DNA of 48,906 bases from an uncultured Bacteroides sp. (GCA_902492205.1 CABUKU010000023.1:1-48906), one strand, 5' to 3'; numbered from the stretch's first letter, positions 32,145 to 41,415 are shown. Notes: a model not told the origin generated them from the sequence alone. Program-made: numbers and translations.

Positions 32145-32756
32145 TCACTGTTTAAAGTTTCTCCGATTATTATTATTGTTGTTTGCCGGACGAGTTTTAC
32201 GAGGAACGAATGAACGTTGTTCCATTAGTTTTGTAGTTTCCTCACTCAACAGAATGGCTCCCTCGGTATATTCTTTCAAATCATCGAATATCTTACGGTC
32301 GTCCACCGAGTCCTTGTTCCATGCCATGAAACTTTTCTTCATATGATTGGCAACCAAAGAAACAAGTTGCTTCTTCTCCTCTCCTTCGGGATAGTCGGCA
32401 GCTTTCTTAATCAGCTTCTCCAACATCCGTCCGTAATGACGGTTGCGAATTCTGGAACTGGGATATTCTACCGGCTCAGGTTTAGTTTTCAGATTGTCTT
32501 TTTCCACAATTTCATACGGATAATCAATATCAAGATTAAAGTCGGACATGATGGCAAGATGATCCCAAAGCTTATGTTTAAAGTCGGGTACATCACGCAA
32601 ATGCGGAAACATGTTGCCCATGATATTGATAATAGTATTAGCGCAACGCTGGCGTTCTGCCTTGGCTTCGATAGTCAAAGCATAGTCAACCATATTTTGA
32701 ATACTGCGTCCGTATTCGGGAAGAGGTAATTTCCTTCGCTGAGTATTATATTCCAT
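32145..32756 (-). CDS. DUF4290 family protein
   Basis: A 203-residue protein matching the Bacteroidetes-specific DUF4290 family: an N-terminal YNTQRRKLPLPEYGRSIQNMVD and a helical body (MGNMFPHLRDVPDFKHKLWDHLAIM, then DYPYE). The C-terminus is basic and Asn-rich (NNNNNRRN). Function is not established. It sits between tsaB and murA in a conserved-looking operon, which suggests a cell-growth-related role. Confidence 0.88.
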   Translation of the reverse strand: MEYNTQRRKLPLPEYGRSIQNMVDYALTIEAKAERQRCANTIINIMGNMFPHLRDVPDFKHKLWDHLAIMSDFNLDIDYPYEIVEKDNLKTKPEPVEYPSSRIRNRHYGRMLEKLIKKAADYPEGEEKKQLVSLVANHMKKSFMAWNKDSVDDRKIFDDLKEYTEGAILLSEETTKLMEQRSFVPRKTRPANNNNNNRRNFKQ

Positions 32757-32772
32757 TTAAAATGTATTTTGT

Positions 32773-33462
32773 TTATAATAATTTCTTAGGCTTCGAAGCT
32801 ACAAACTCTTTCAGGTAGAAAGGTTCGAAATAAGCAACATCTTTAAAGTCTTGTTTGGCAACAGCCTTTTCGGCAAGCGGGAACATCATCTTTGCCAACG
32901 GGTTAATGTTTTCAATGAAGTGTGCATTGGGATGCGTAATCTTATCACGGCATTTCAAAGCTCCGTCGCCAAAGAAATAAACAGGATGCTCGTTCAAAAA
33001 GTTCAAATAAGAGTTTTCATCTACAATGTCGGCAGCTATTTCACGCTTTACATTTAATGCACGGTCATAGATCGCTGCATAAACTTCCATACGTCGTGCA
33101 TCAATCATGGGGCATAGCAAAGCATCTTCGGGGAGTTCATGGTACAACAACACGGGCACACAAAGCACTTCCAAAGTAGGAAGCCCGATTAAAGGAATAT
33201 TTCGTCCGTAACAAACGCCTTTCGCCATTGATACTCCGATACGAAGTCCCGTATAAGAACCGGGACCGCAGCTAACTGCCACGGCATCCAAAACCATTGC
33301 ATGACTATCAACGAAAGAAAGAGCTTCGTCAACAAATACGCCTAAAGACACAGCATGGGAAGGTCCGTTATGGTCTTCTTTGGAGAAGATAGACAAACCA
33401 TCCTCACTCACTGCCACCGAACACACTGCGGTAGAAGTTTCAATATGTAAAATACACGACAT
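32773..33462 (-). CDS. tsaB: tRNA threonylcarbamoyladenosine biosynthesis protein TsaB
   Basis: A 229-residue ASKHA-fold protein. The N-terminus ILHIETSTAVCSVAVSEDG and the SCGPGSYTGLRIGVSMAKG block match TsaB. It partners TsaD and TsaE in making t6A37 in tRNAs that read ANN codons. It is first in the operon with DUF4290 (16 bp), murA and rimM. Confidence 0.95.
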   Translation of the reverse strand: MSCILHIETSTAVCSVAVSEDGLSIFSKEDHNGPSHAVSLGVFVDEALSFVDSHAMVLDAVAVSCGPGSYTGLRIGVSMAKGVCYGRNIPLIGLPTLEVLCVPVLLYHELPEDALLCPMIDARRMEVYAAIYDRALNVKREIAADIVDENSYLNFLNEHPVYFFGDGALKCRDKITHPNAHFIENINPLAKMMFPLAEKAVAKQDFKDVAYFEPFYLKEFVASKPKKLL

Positions 33463-33485
33463 AATCTTATTCTTAGATAATGCTG

Positions 33486-33493
33486 CAAAAATA
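33486..33493 (-). promoter_or_regulatory. -7 box of tsaB operon
   Basis: Minus-strand TATTTTTG matches TAnnTTTG, 24 bp upstream of the tsaB ATG. Confidence 0.55.
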
Positions 33494-33682
33494 CACTTTT
33501 AAAAAGACATTACGGGATTTTACTTGAAAAAAGTGACGTAAATAAAATAAGAATCCGCCCTTGCGTTTACATTACGCCCCGGCATTAGAGTAAAACAACC
33601 GTTAAGCTAAGCCCGTATATCCATAGAGTTAGACCTAAACGACCGCACATTTTTTTAATTACCCCTACGGCTTATTCTAATT

Positions 33683-33740
33683 AAGTCTACACTTTATATA
33701 AGTTAGGTGTAGACTTTATATATATAAGCTCTACACCTAT
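33683..33740. repeat. array 4, alternating TCTACAC motifs
   Basis: Three copies of a TCTACAC motif in alternating orientation. AAGTCTACAC (33683-33692) pairs perfectly with GTGTAGACTT (33707-33716), and TAGGTGTAG (33704-33712) pairs perfectly with CTACACCTA (33731-33739). The centres of the two inverted repeats are 22 bp apart, and the middle copy can pair with either side, so the two hairpins exclude each other. It lies downstream of the carboxylase operon. Confidence 0.75.
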
Positions 33741-33820
33741 TTATGAATATGTCCCGTCAAATATCCTTAGATATATAGGGATTCGGATCTAACTTAACGG
33801 TAGTTTCACCTTAACACCGG

Positions 33821-35353
33821 TTACAATGGCATGTTTCCGTGCTTCTTCGGCGGATTGGTCTGCATTTTGTTTTGCGCCATTTCCAATGCCTGTATCAGTT
33901 TATAACGGGTTTCTTTGGGGAGAATAATCTCATCTATGTAACCAAGTTCCGCCACACGGTAAGGATTGGCAAAGTTCTCCCGGTATTCTTCGATAGCTTT
34001 TTTCTTTCCCTCTTCATCGGCATTCCGATAAAGGATATTAACCGCACCTTCGGCTCCCATAACGGCAACCTCGGCAGTGGGATAGGCCAAATTCACATCG
34101 GCTCCCGTTTGTTTGCTACCCATTACTACATAGGCCCCGCCATATGCCTTGCGTGTTATCAATGTTACTTTAGGTACAGTTGCTTCAGCATAGGCATAAA
34201 CTATTTTGGCTCCGTGACGGATTATCCCGTTATGCTCCTGCACACTGCCGGGAAGGAAACCGGGAACATCCTCGAACGTCACAATCGGGATATTGAAACA
34301 ATCGCAAAAACGGATGAAACGGGCAATCTTATCGGAAGCATCAATATCGAGCACTCCGGCAAGGAACGCGGGCTGATTGGCTATAATGCCTACGGGTTTA
34401 CCACCCAAACGGGCAAATCCTATCACGGCATTCTTGGCGAAATGAGGCATCACTTCAAAGAAATAATGATCGTCGACCACAGGTTCTATGACATCTTTCA
34501 TGTCGTACGGAATATTAGGATCGGAAGGCACGACGGATTGCAGGGCTTCCACTTCCCGCCGAATATCATCGTTGCAAGTTCCCGACGGGGCATCTTCCAT
34601 ATTGTTTGACGGAAGAAAACTCAACAACTCACGGATACCCATAATAACCTCTTCCTCGGTGTTGCTCATGAAATGCGCCACACCACTCTCTGTGCTGTGA
34701 ACGTATGCACCACCCAATTCTTCCTTATCCACTTCTTCATGGGTAACAGTCTTTACCACATCGGGACCTGTTATAAACATGTGGCTTTTATCCTTTACCA
34801 TAAATATAAAGTCGGTGAGCGCAGGTGAGTAACATGCTCCTCCGGCACAAGGACCAAGTATGGCGGATATTTGGGGAATCACTCCCGAAGCGATCGTGTT
34901 CTGATAAAAAATAGAAGCATATCCCGTGAGGCTTTCCACACCTTCCTGAATACGCGCACCGCCCGAATCATTGAGAGCAATGCAAGGCGCTCCGTTTCTC
35001 AATGCCAGAGTTTGCACTTTCACTATCTTCTGTGAATTAGCCGAACTGAGTGTTCCTCCGTAAGCAGTAAAGTCATAAGCATAAACAAATACCTGCCGTC
35101 CGTCAATCTTGCCATAGCCCGACACCACTCCGTCACCCGGAATTTTATGTTTATCCATGCCGAAGTTAGTACAACGATGAGTCACCAACTTGTCGAGTTC
35201 CACAAACGTTCCCTTGTCGAGCAACAAGTTTATGCGCTCCCGGGCTGTCATCTTTCCGGCAGCATGCTGCTTCTCTATTTTATCGATACCGCCGCCCAGC
35301 CCGGCACTCTTATCTTTCTCGATAAATGCTTTATATTGTTCTTCTCTTCCCAT
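33821..35353 (-). CDS. acyl-CoA carboxylase carboxyltransferase subunit
   Basis: A 510-residue protein of the propionyl-CoA carboxylase beta / methylmalonyl-CoA decarboxylase alpha family. It has the two crotonase-like lobes, with ALNDSGGARIQEGVESL and the GGACYSPAL oxyanion region, and later DVPGFLPGSVQEHNGIIRHGAK and RKAYGGAYVVMGSK. Length is normal. With the biotin carrier protein and biotin carboxylase next to it, the set is a complete biotin-dependent acyl-CoA carboxylase; propionyl-CoA or methylmalonyl-CoA is the likely substrate by family, acetyl-CoA is possible. Confidence 0.93.
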   Translation of the reverse strand: MGREEQYKAFIEKDKSAGLGGGIDKIEKQHAAGKMTARERINLLLDKGTFVELDKLVTHRCTNFGMDKHKIPGDGVVSGYGKIDGRQVFVYAYDFTAYGGTLSSANSQKIVKVQTLALRNGAPCIALNDSGGARIQEGVESLTGYASIFYQNTIASGVIPQISAILGPCAGGACYSPALTDFIFMVKDKSHMFITGPDVVKTVTHEEVDKEELGGAYVHSTESGVAHFMSNTEEEVIMGIRELLSFLPSNNMEDAPSGTCNDDIRREVEALQSVVPSDPNIPYDMKDVIEPVVDDHYFFEVMPHFAKNAVIGFARLGGKPVGIIANQPAFLAGVLDIDASDKIARFIRFCDCFNIPIVTFEDVPGFLPGSVQEHNGIIRHGAKIVYAYAEATVPKVTLITRKAYGGAYVVMGSKQTGADVNLAYPTAEVAVMGAEGAVNILYRNADEEGKKKAIEEYRENFANPYRVAELGYIDEIILPKETRYKLIQALEMAQNKMQTNPPKKHGNMPL

Positions 35354-35357
35354 TACT

Positions 35358-35876
35358 TTATTCTTTTGTTACTTCCAAATCCAATAATATTAATTCCTGA
35401 TTGTTGTTAATGGTATCTCCTTCCTTCACCAGAATTTCCTTAATGATACAGTCCGAAGTTACCTTATAATTACTTTGCATCTTCATGGCTTCGACAACAA
35501 TAACGGTATCGCCCGCTTTCATCCTGTCACCCACTTTTACCGGAACGGATACCACTTTACCCGGCATGGGCGAAATAATCTTATTATCCTGCCGCTCTTC
35601 TCCACCTTTCTTCAAACGGAGATATTTGGCTTTCGAGTCTATAATATCCACATTATATGAGGAGAAATGCGTGCTTACCTTATAATTCTTCCCGTTGTCC
35701 GAGCGAATAAGCTCGGCATTATATGACTTGCCATCGTGAAGAATGGAACATGAACCGTTTTCCACCATCACTACATCCACTTCATACTCTTTCCCGTCGA
35801 TAGTCAATTTTACGGTATTGCCCTCTTTACTCAGCAATTCCACTTCTGCTATTCTGCTTCCTATACGTATTTCCAT
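35358..35876 (-). CDS. biotin carboxyl carrier protein
   Basis: A 172-residue protein. The C-terminal half (about 98-172) is a biotinyl domain with the biotinylation site K132 in EAMKMQ. The N-terminal part is a beta-rich linker or interaction domain. It lies between the carboxyltransferase (4 bp) and biotin carboxylase (6 bp) genes and carries the carboxyl group between them. Confidence 0.93.
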   Translation of the reverse strand: MEIRIGSRIAEVELLSKEGNTVKLTIDGKEYEVDVVMVENGSCSILHDGKSYNAELIRSDNGKNYKVSTHFSSYNVDIIDSKAKYLRLKKGGEERQDNKIISPMPGKVVSVPVKVGDRMKAGDTVIVVEAMKMQSNYKVTSDCIIKEILVKEGDTINNNQELILLDLEVTKE

Positions 35877-35882
35877 AACTGT

Positions 35883-37397
35883 TTATATTCTAAGTACTCC
35901 TTTATGCAATCCGAACTCTCTCCAGCGGCTTATAGGGCGATTGTCTCCAGCCGCACCCGGATTGTTCTCTTCCAAATTCATCAAGTAATCAATGTAGGCT
36001 GCAATCATAGCTATATTTTCTGTCTCCTCATTGGTAGTGCAACTACACTTCTGCAAGCGCTCTCCGTTTTTGGGAATAAAACCTGTATCATACTTTCCAC
36101 GAACAAAATCGGGAGCATTCATAATGCAGCGCAGATAACTGATGTTCGTCTTCACCCCGCTGATCTTATATTCATAAAGTACCCGGCGCATGCGCTCGAT
36201 AGCATAATCACGGTTTACCGCCCAAACAATCAGTTTGCCGATCATAGGATCATAATGAACCGGAATCTCATATCCTTCATATACATAACTATCCATGCGG
36301 ACACCAATGCCGGTCGGCTCGGTTATTTGCCGGATCACACCGGGTGAAGGCATAAAATTGAATTCCGTATCTTCCGCACAAATACGGCACTCGATAGCAT
36401 GTCCCCTTTGTTTTATGTCTTCCTGTTTAAGCCGTAGCGGAAAGCCGTTTGCCACATTGATTTGCTCTGCCACCAAGTCTACCCCAAGCACCTCTTCCGT
36501 AATGGGATGTTCCACCTGAAGACGGGTATTCATTTCAAGGAAATAGAAGTTGCGATGTTTATCCACAAGGAACTCAATAGTCCCGGCTCCCACATAATCC
36601 ACCGCTTTGGCTGCGGCAACTGCTGCGGCTCCCATCTTGGCACGCAGCTCGGGTGTGACAAAAGGAGAAGGACTTTCTTCCACAATCTTCTGATTACGGC
36701 GCTGAACGGAGCATTCGCGTTCGCACAAATGAATGACATTCCCATGAGTATCACCCAAAACCTGAAACTCTATGTGATGAGGCTCTTCCACAAACTTTTC
36801 AATATAAACGGTATCGTCTCCGAACGAAGAAAGGGATTCGGACTTGGCATTCAGATAAGCTTCTTTCACTTCTTCCTCGCCATGAACAAGGCGAATGCCT
36901 TTACCGCCACCTCCCATAGATGCTTTCAGCATAACAGGACAACCTATTTGCTTACACACTTCAATGGCTTCTTCCACACTTTGCAATCCTTTTTGAGTAC
37001 CGGGAACAACAGGAACACCGGCTTCAATCATCCGTTTGCGGGCTGAGATTTTGTCTCCCATTGCATCCATTGTCTCGGCAGTGGGACCGATAAAGACAAT
37101 TCCTTCTTCCTTGCAACGCCGGGCAAACCGGGAGTTCTCGGAAAGAAAGCCATATCCCGGATGAATGGCATCCACTTCATGGGCTTTGGCTACTTCGATA
37201 ATCTTTTCTATATTCAGATAGCTGTCTTTAGATGCAGCACCTCCCACACAATAAGCTTCATCGGCATACAGTACATGCTTGGCAGTTCTGTCTGCTTCGG
37301 AGAATATAGCTACCGAGGTTATCCCCATTTCCCTGCACGAACGCATTACCCTGATAGCTATTTCACCTCGGTTGGCTACTAATATTTTTCTAATCAT
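35883..37397 (-). CDS. biotin carboxylase subunit
   Basis: A 504-residue ATP-grasp protein of the AccC/PCC-alpha type. N-terminal: KILVANRGEIAIRVMRSCREMG. The ATP-grasp glycine loop GGGGKG is at 162-167, with EFQVLGDTHGNVIHL and ECSVQRRNQKIVEESPS further on and the substrate region TRLQVEHPITE. It carboxylates the biotin of the neighbouring carrier protein. The last about 50 residues contain an extra Asn/Glu-rich tail. It is first in the three-gene operon; no exact promoter box was seen in the 150 bp upstream. Confidence 0.95.
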   Translation of the reverse strand: MIRKILVANRGEIAIRVMRSCREMGITSVAIFSEADRTAKHVLYADEAYCVGGAASKDSYLNIEKIIEVAKAHEVDAIHPGYGFLSENSRFARRCKEEGIVFIGPTAETMDAMGDKISARKRMIEAGVPVVPGTQKGLQSVEEAIEVCKQIGCPVMLKASMGGGGKGIRLVHGEEEVKEAYLNAKSESLSSFGDDTVYIEKFVEEPHHIEFQVLGDTHGNVIHLCERECSVQRRNQKIVEESPSPFVTPELRAKMGAAAVAAAKAVDYVGAGTIEFLVDKHRNFYFLEMNTRLQVEHPITEEVLGVDLVAEQINVANGFPLRLKQEDIKQRGHAIECRICAEDTEFNFMPSPGVIRQITEPTGIGVRMDSYVYEGYEIPVHYDPMIGKLIVWAVNRDYAIERMRRVLYEYKISGVKTNISYLRCIMNAPDFVRGKYDTGFIPKNGERLQKCSCTTNEETENIAMIAAYIDYLMNLEENNPGAAGDNRPISRWREFGLHKGVLRI

Positions 37398-37521
37398 ACT
37401 TTTTCTTTCTTTATGTAAACGTGTTCAATATATTATAACACATCAAACAGAATATATGTTTTTCTTACTTGGATATTTGTTATTTCGTGCACATTGTGTG
37501 CCGTATATGAACTTAAAAGAT

Positions 37522-37529
37522 TATTTTTG
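37522..37529 (+). promoter_or_regulatory. -7 box of yicC operon
   Basis: TATTTTTG matches TAnnTTTG, 18 bp upstream of the ATG at 37548. A TTG at 37494-37496 may be the -33 element. It lies inside the longer upstream frame and supports the start at 37548. Confidence 0.6.
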
Positions 37530-37547
37530 CAAAAAATATTTTGTACC

Positions 37548-38423
37548 ATGATACAGTCGATGACAGGTTACGGCAAAGCCACAGTTGAATTTGCCGATAA
37601 GAAAATTAATATTGAAATCAAGTCACTCAATAGCAAAGCTATGGATTTATCGACACGCATTGCCCCACTCTATCGCGAGAAAGAAATGGAGATACGCAAT
37701 GAAATAGCCAAAGCATTGGAAAGAGGGAAAATTGATTTCAGCCTATGGGTAGAGAAAGACAATGCAGAAGTCAGCAATCCGATTAACCAAACTATTCTGG
37801 AAGGATACTACAACCAGATTAAGCAAATATCGGACAATCTGCAAATCCCTATGCCTGCCGACTGGTTTCAGGTGCTTCTTCGCATGCCGGACGTAATGTC
37901 GAAAACAGAAGTGCAAGAGCTTACCGAAGAAGAATGGGCAACAGTTCGTGGCGGAGTATTGGAAGCTATCAGCCATTTAGTGGATTTCCGCAAACAAGAA
38001 GGCGCTGCCCTGCAAAAGATGTTCACTCAGAAGATTGAAAATATCCATAACTTGCTCGACTCTGTCACTCCTTATGAGAAAGAACGTGTAGAGAAAGTGA
38101 AAGAACGCATTACCGATGCTTTGGAAAAGACCGTAAGCGTAGACTATGACAAGAACCGTTTGGAACAGGAACTTATCTACTACATTGAGAAGTTGGATAT
38201 TAATGAGGAAAAGCAACGTCTTGCCAATCACTTAAAATATTTCATGACTACATTGGATGGTAACTCGGGACAAGGAAAGAAACTCGGTTTCATCGCTCAG
38301 GAAATGGGACGCGAAATCAACACAATGGGAAGCAAATCCAATCATGCCGAAATGCAAAAGATTGTAGTTCAAATGAAAGATGAACTGGAACAGATCAAGG
38401 AACAAGTATTAAACGTAATGTAA
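37548..38423 (+). CDS. YicC-family endoribonuclease-like protein
   Basis: A 291-residue protein. It starts MIQSMTGYGKATVEF, the family's hallmark N-terminus, and ends with a conserved KYFMTTLDGNSGQGKKLGFIAQEMGREINTMGSKSNHAEM block. YicC/YloC proteins are reported as endoribonucleases that affect sRNA and mRNA turnover. The frame is open from 37494, but the ATG at 37548 fits the family start and the promoter box. It directly abuts gmk (stop TAA then ATG), as is common in many bacteria. Confidence 0.93.
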   Translation: MIQSMTGYGKATVEFADKKINIEIKSLNSKAMDLSTRIAPLYREKEMEIRNEIAKALERGKIDFSLWVEKDNAEVSNPINQTILEGYYNQIKQISDNLQIPMPADWFQVLLRMPDVMSKTEVQELTEEEWATVRGGVLEAISHLVDFRKQEGAALQKMFTQKIENIHNLLDSVTPYEKERVEKVKERITDALEKTVSVDYDKNRLEQELIYYIEKLDINEEKQRLANHLKYFMTTLDGNSGQGKKLGFIAQEMGREINTMGSKSNHAEMQKIVVQMKDELEQIKEQVLNVM

Positions 38424-38990
38424 ATGGCAGGCAAACTTATTATATTCTCCGCTCCCTCAGGTTCGGGCAAATCTACTATTATCAATTACCTGTTGACTCA
38501 AAACCTCAATCTGGCTTTCTCAATATCGGCAACAAGCCGTCCGCCACGAGGGGAAGAAAAACACGGAATCGAATACTTCTTTCTGTCGCCGGAAGAGTTC
38601 AAACAACGTATTGCCAATGATGAATTTCTTGAATATGAGGAAGTTTACGAGAACCGTTTCTACGGTACACTCAAAGCACAAATAGAAAAGCAATTGGAAG
38701 CGGGACAAAACGTGGTATTCGATGTAGACGTAGTGGGTGGATGCAACATTAAAAAGTATTACGGCGACCGTGCTTTATCCCTATTTATACAACCGCCCAG
38801 TGTGGAAGAACTTCGCAAACGCCTCATAGGTCGTGGTACGGATGCTCCCGAAATCATAGAGTCACGCATTGCCAAAGCTGAATTTGAATTAGGCTTTGCC
38901 GATAAATTCGACACAGTGATTATAAATGATGAACTGGAAAAAGCCAAAAGCGAAGCATTGCAAGTAATTCAAGACTTCTTAAAGAAATAA
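38424..38990 (+). CDS. gmk: guanylate kinase
   Basis: A 188-residue enzyme that phosphorylates GMP to GDP. The P-loop SGSGKST is near residues 12-18 (SAPSGSGKST); GMP-binding regions include TSRPPRGEEKHGIEYFF and DVDVVGG. Normal length. It starts immediately after the yicC stop and is followed 5 bp later by the small membrane protein gene. Confidence 0.96.
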   Translation: MAGKLIIFSAPSGSGKSTIINYLLTQNLNLAFSISATSRPPRGEEKHGIEYFFLSPEEFKQRIANDEFLEYEEVYENRFYGTLKAQIEKQLEAGQNVVFDVDVVGGCNIKKYYGDRALSLFIQPPSVEELRKRLIGRGTDAPEIIESRIAKAEFELGFADKFDTVIINDELEKAKSEALQVIQDFLKK

Positions 38991-38995
38991 AATAT

Positions 38996-39172
38996 ATGAG
39001 TAAAGGTACCCGAAAAGTGTCTACCAAAATGTTATTGCTTTGGTTAACTATTGCAGTAGCTGCTCTCGTTCTTGGTGTTGTTTACCTGATACATAAAGAA
39101 TACATCATAGCTGCTGCCATGTTTATCGTAGCAGTGGCACAAGGGCTAAATTATATCAAAAACAGGAAATAA
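38996..39172 (+). CDS. small membrane protein, 58 residues
   Basis: An ATG at 38996 opens a 58-codon frame to the TAA at 39170-39172. The product has a basic N-terminus (MSKGTRKVSTK), then two hydrophobic stretches: one from about residue 13 to 32 and one from about 37 to 50, with a short polar turn. It starts 5 bp after gmk and its stop overlaps the nadD ATG by one base (TAATG), so it is probably translated with both neighbours. I do not recognise a family. The spacing and coupling support a real gene. Confidence 0.7.
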   Translation: MSKGTRKVSTKMLLLWLTIAVAALVLGVVYLIHKEYIIAAAMFIVAVAQGLNYIKNRK

Positions 39173-39765
39173 TGCAATCTTTGGTAAGAACCGGAATCTT
39201 TGGAGGATCGTTCAACCCCATTCATATAGGACATTTGGCTTTAGCCAACTATTTGTGTGAGTTTGAAGGGCTGGACGAACTTTGGTTTATGATTACCCCT
39301 CATAATCCACTAAAAAAGCAAACCGAGCTTATGCCTGATAGCTTCCGGTTGGAACTTGCCAGACTTGCCGTTAAAGGTTATGATAAATTCAAAGCATCTG
39401 ACTTTGAGTTCGGTTTATCACAGCCTTCCTATACCATCCATACCCTTGATGCTTTGAAAAAGGCTTATCCAGAAAGAGAGTTTCATTTAATAATAGGTGC
39501 GGACAACTGGCAACTGTTCCATAGGTGGAAAGAATCGAAGAGAATGCTCCGGGAAAATAAAATTCTTGTTTACCCACGTAGCGGTTCTACTGTAAATACG
39601 GATTCACTTCCAGCCAATGTCAAGTTGGTTAATGCTCCGTTAATAGAAGTCAGTTCCACTTTTATAAGGGATGCCATTGCCGAAGGGAAAGACGTGAGAT
39701 ACTTTCTTCCCTCTGTCGATGTATGGAATAAGTTACACTCCTATTTTATGGAGCATATCAAATAA
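39172..39765 (+). CDS. nadD: nicotinate-nucleotide adenylyltransferase
   Basis: A 197-residue enzyme that forms deamido-NAD from nicotinate mononucleotide and ATP. The nucleotidyltransferase motif GGSFNPIHIGHLALA is at the N-terminus and SSTFIRDAI near the C-terminus. Length is normal. It is the last gene of the yicC-gmk-small protein-nadD run. Its last 33 bp overlap the end of the convergent hybrid kinase gene. Confidence 0.95.
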   Translation: MQSLVRTGIFGGSFNPIHIGHLALANYLCEFEGLDELWFMITPHNPLKKQTELMPDSFRLELARLAVKGYDKFKASDFEFGLSQPSYTIHTLDALKKAYPEREFHLIIGADNWQLFHRWKESKRMLRENKILVYPRSGSTVNTDSLPANVKLVNAPLIEVSSTFIRDAIAEGKDVRYFLPSVDVWNKLHSYFMEHIK

Positions 39766-41394
39766 GTCTACTTTATTCAATGGTTTGGACAAATAGCCGT
39801 TAAATCCTCTCGACATTACTTTACGCTTATCTTCATGGAAAGCAAAAGCCGTTACAGCAACAATCGGCACTGTTGACGACATTTGCCGTATAGCTTCCGT
39901 AGCCTGATAGCCATCTACCAACGGCATACCTATATCCATTAAAATAGCATCGGGAGTATGTTTCAGGAATAGAGCAACAGCTTCCTCGCCATTGACCGCC
40001 CGAATCAACTTATAATCCTTTGCAAGAAAGGCTTCACACAAAAAGAAGTTATCATCCATATCCTCGGCAATCAGCAAAGTTCTCTTTTCCAGACTCTGTA
40101 CCTGTTTGCTTTCTTCTGTGGTTTCTTCACATCCTTTTTCTTGAATGGGTAGGAATTCAATAGGTTGTACAGGCAGTGTAAACCAGAATGTAGAACCTTT
40201 GCCTAACTCTGACATGGCTCCTATTTCACCTTCAAGTTTCTTTATAATAGTCTGGCTTATGGCAAGTCCGAGACCTGTACCTTGTCTTTTGGCATCCAAT
40301 TTCGTGAATCGCTCAAATACCGTATTGACCTTATCGGCCGGGATGCCTGTCCCCGTATCTGTCACATAGAAATACATGTCATTACTGCGCACTTCATATC
40401 CAAGCGTTATGCTACCTTTCGAGGTGTACTTAAATGCATTGGACAAGAAATTGGAAAGTACCTGAGCTACTCTGTTCTTATCCGTATGGATAAATCCCAC
40501 AGGCAAGGCAGGAATAAAATTTACCCGAACCGGGCTGTCTGCTTCTTCCAGCCTCAAACGGAATATATCTTCCAGTTCGTGCATTATCTGGTTTATATCT
40601 ACATCGGAATAAGAAAACTCCAATGTTCCCGATTCCATTTTAGATATATCCAATATATCATTGACAAGCTGCAACAACATATTGGTATTCCCTTTGATGA
40701 TTTCCACATATTTATTACGTTCAATTTCGGGTGCAGTGGCAAGTAACCCTGCAAAACCTACGATGGCATTCAACGGAGTGCGCACCTCATGGCTCATATT
40801 GGCAAGAAAGGCCGATTTCTGCTCTGCTTCAAACTTAGCCTGCATTCTATCTTCTTCCAATTGACGTTGCAGTTTCTTTTCTTTGGTGACATCACGCACT
40901 GTCAGCAATATCTTTTCTTCATCATGTAAAGTCAGGCATGAACCGGAAACACTAACTTCGCAATCAACAAAGTCTCCAATTTTTGCAGAAGTATATAACC
41001 GCATGGGAACTTCCAATTTAGAGAACCCTCCTTTATTTTCAAAGCTTTTACTGATAGCTGCACGCACAGGGCACTGAGAACACATTTTATGCGTACCGCA
41101 TTGTCCCGCATCGAGTCCGTTCTTACAACGGAGTAACTCTCCTACACGAAGCGGTTGATTGTTCTCAGGTTCTTTATTAAGGCGGTAATAATTTGTCTTT
41201 TCAACTATAAAATCCCTATTCGCCAATATTATATAAGCATCCACATTATCTAAAACGGCATCATTTATTTCGGTAACTGAGATTAGTTTTTGTTGTAGTT
41301 CGGCAGTGGAAGCATCACGATTCTTCTTCTCCTTAATATATAGGAATAAAAGGCAGATCAGCAAGAGAGTTAAGATTACGACAGAGATCCCCAT
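39733..41394 (-). CDS. hybrid sensor histidine kinase with Cys-rich PAS-like domain
   Basis: A 553-residue protein. A single N-terminal span (about 3-20) anchors it. A PAS-like region (about 40-165) holds four cysteines, C90, C99, C105 and C108, in a C-x8-C-x5-C-x2-C pattern. The histidine kinase domain has H202 in NMSHEVRTPLNA, then an ATPase domain with N, G1 (DTGTGIPAD) and G2 (GTGLGLAI) boxes. A C-terminal receiver domain (about 430-550) has the acceptor Asp in LMDIGMP. The Cys set could bind an Fe-S cluster or zinc or sense redox. It has its own promoter box 69 bp upstream-side of the sigma-54 regulator. Confidence 0.93.
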   Translation of the reverse strand: MGISVVILTLLLICLLFLYIKEKKNRDASTAELQQKLISVTEINDAVLDNVDAYIILANRDFIVEKTNYYRLNKEPENNQPLRVGELLRCKNGLDAGQCGTHKMCSQCPVRAAISKSFENKGGFSKLEVPMRLYTSAKIGDFVDCEVSVSGSCLTLHDEEKILLTVRDVTKEKKLQRQLEEDRMQAKFEAEQKSAFLANMSHEVRTPLNAIVGFAGLLATAPEIERNKYVEIIKGNTNMLLQLVNDILDISKMESGTLEFSYSDVDINQIMHELEDIFRLRLEEADSPVRVNFIPALPVGFIHTDKNRVAQVLSNFLSNAFKYTSKGSITLGYEVRSNDMYFYVTDTGTGIPADKVNTVFERFTKLDAKRQGTGLGLAISQTIIKKLEGEIGAMSELGKGSTFWFTLPVQPIEFLPIQEKGCEETTEESKQVQSLEKRTLLIAEDMDDNFFLCEAFLAKDYKLIRAVNGEEAVALFLKHTPDAILMDIGMPLVDGYQATEAIRQMSSTVPIVAVTAFAFHEDKRKVMSRGFNGYLSKPLNKVDLFDMLHKIGV

Positions 41395-41415
41395 AGTTGT
41401 TTATTTTGGTCTGAG

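Larger units (their letters stand above)
33463..33820. other. 358-bp intergenic region holding tsaB promoter and array 4
   Basis: No ORF of note. It contains the tsaB -7 box (minus-strand TATTTTTG at 33486-33493) and array 4 at 33683-33740. Between them lies a mixed-composition stretch without a clear hairpin. No obvious terminator for the carboxylase operon was seen apart from array 4. Confidence 0.6.

Noticed and set aside
33839..34609. 256-codon plus-strand frame
   Set aside because: Antisense to the carboxyltransferase gene; no recognisable protein.
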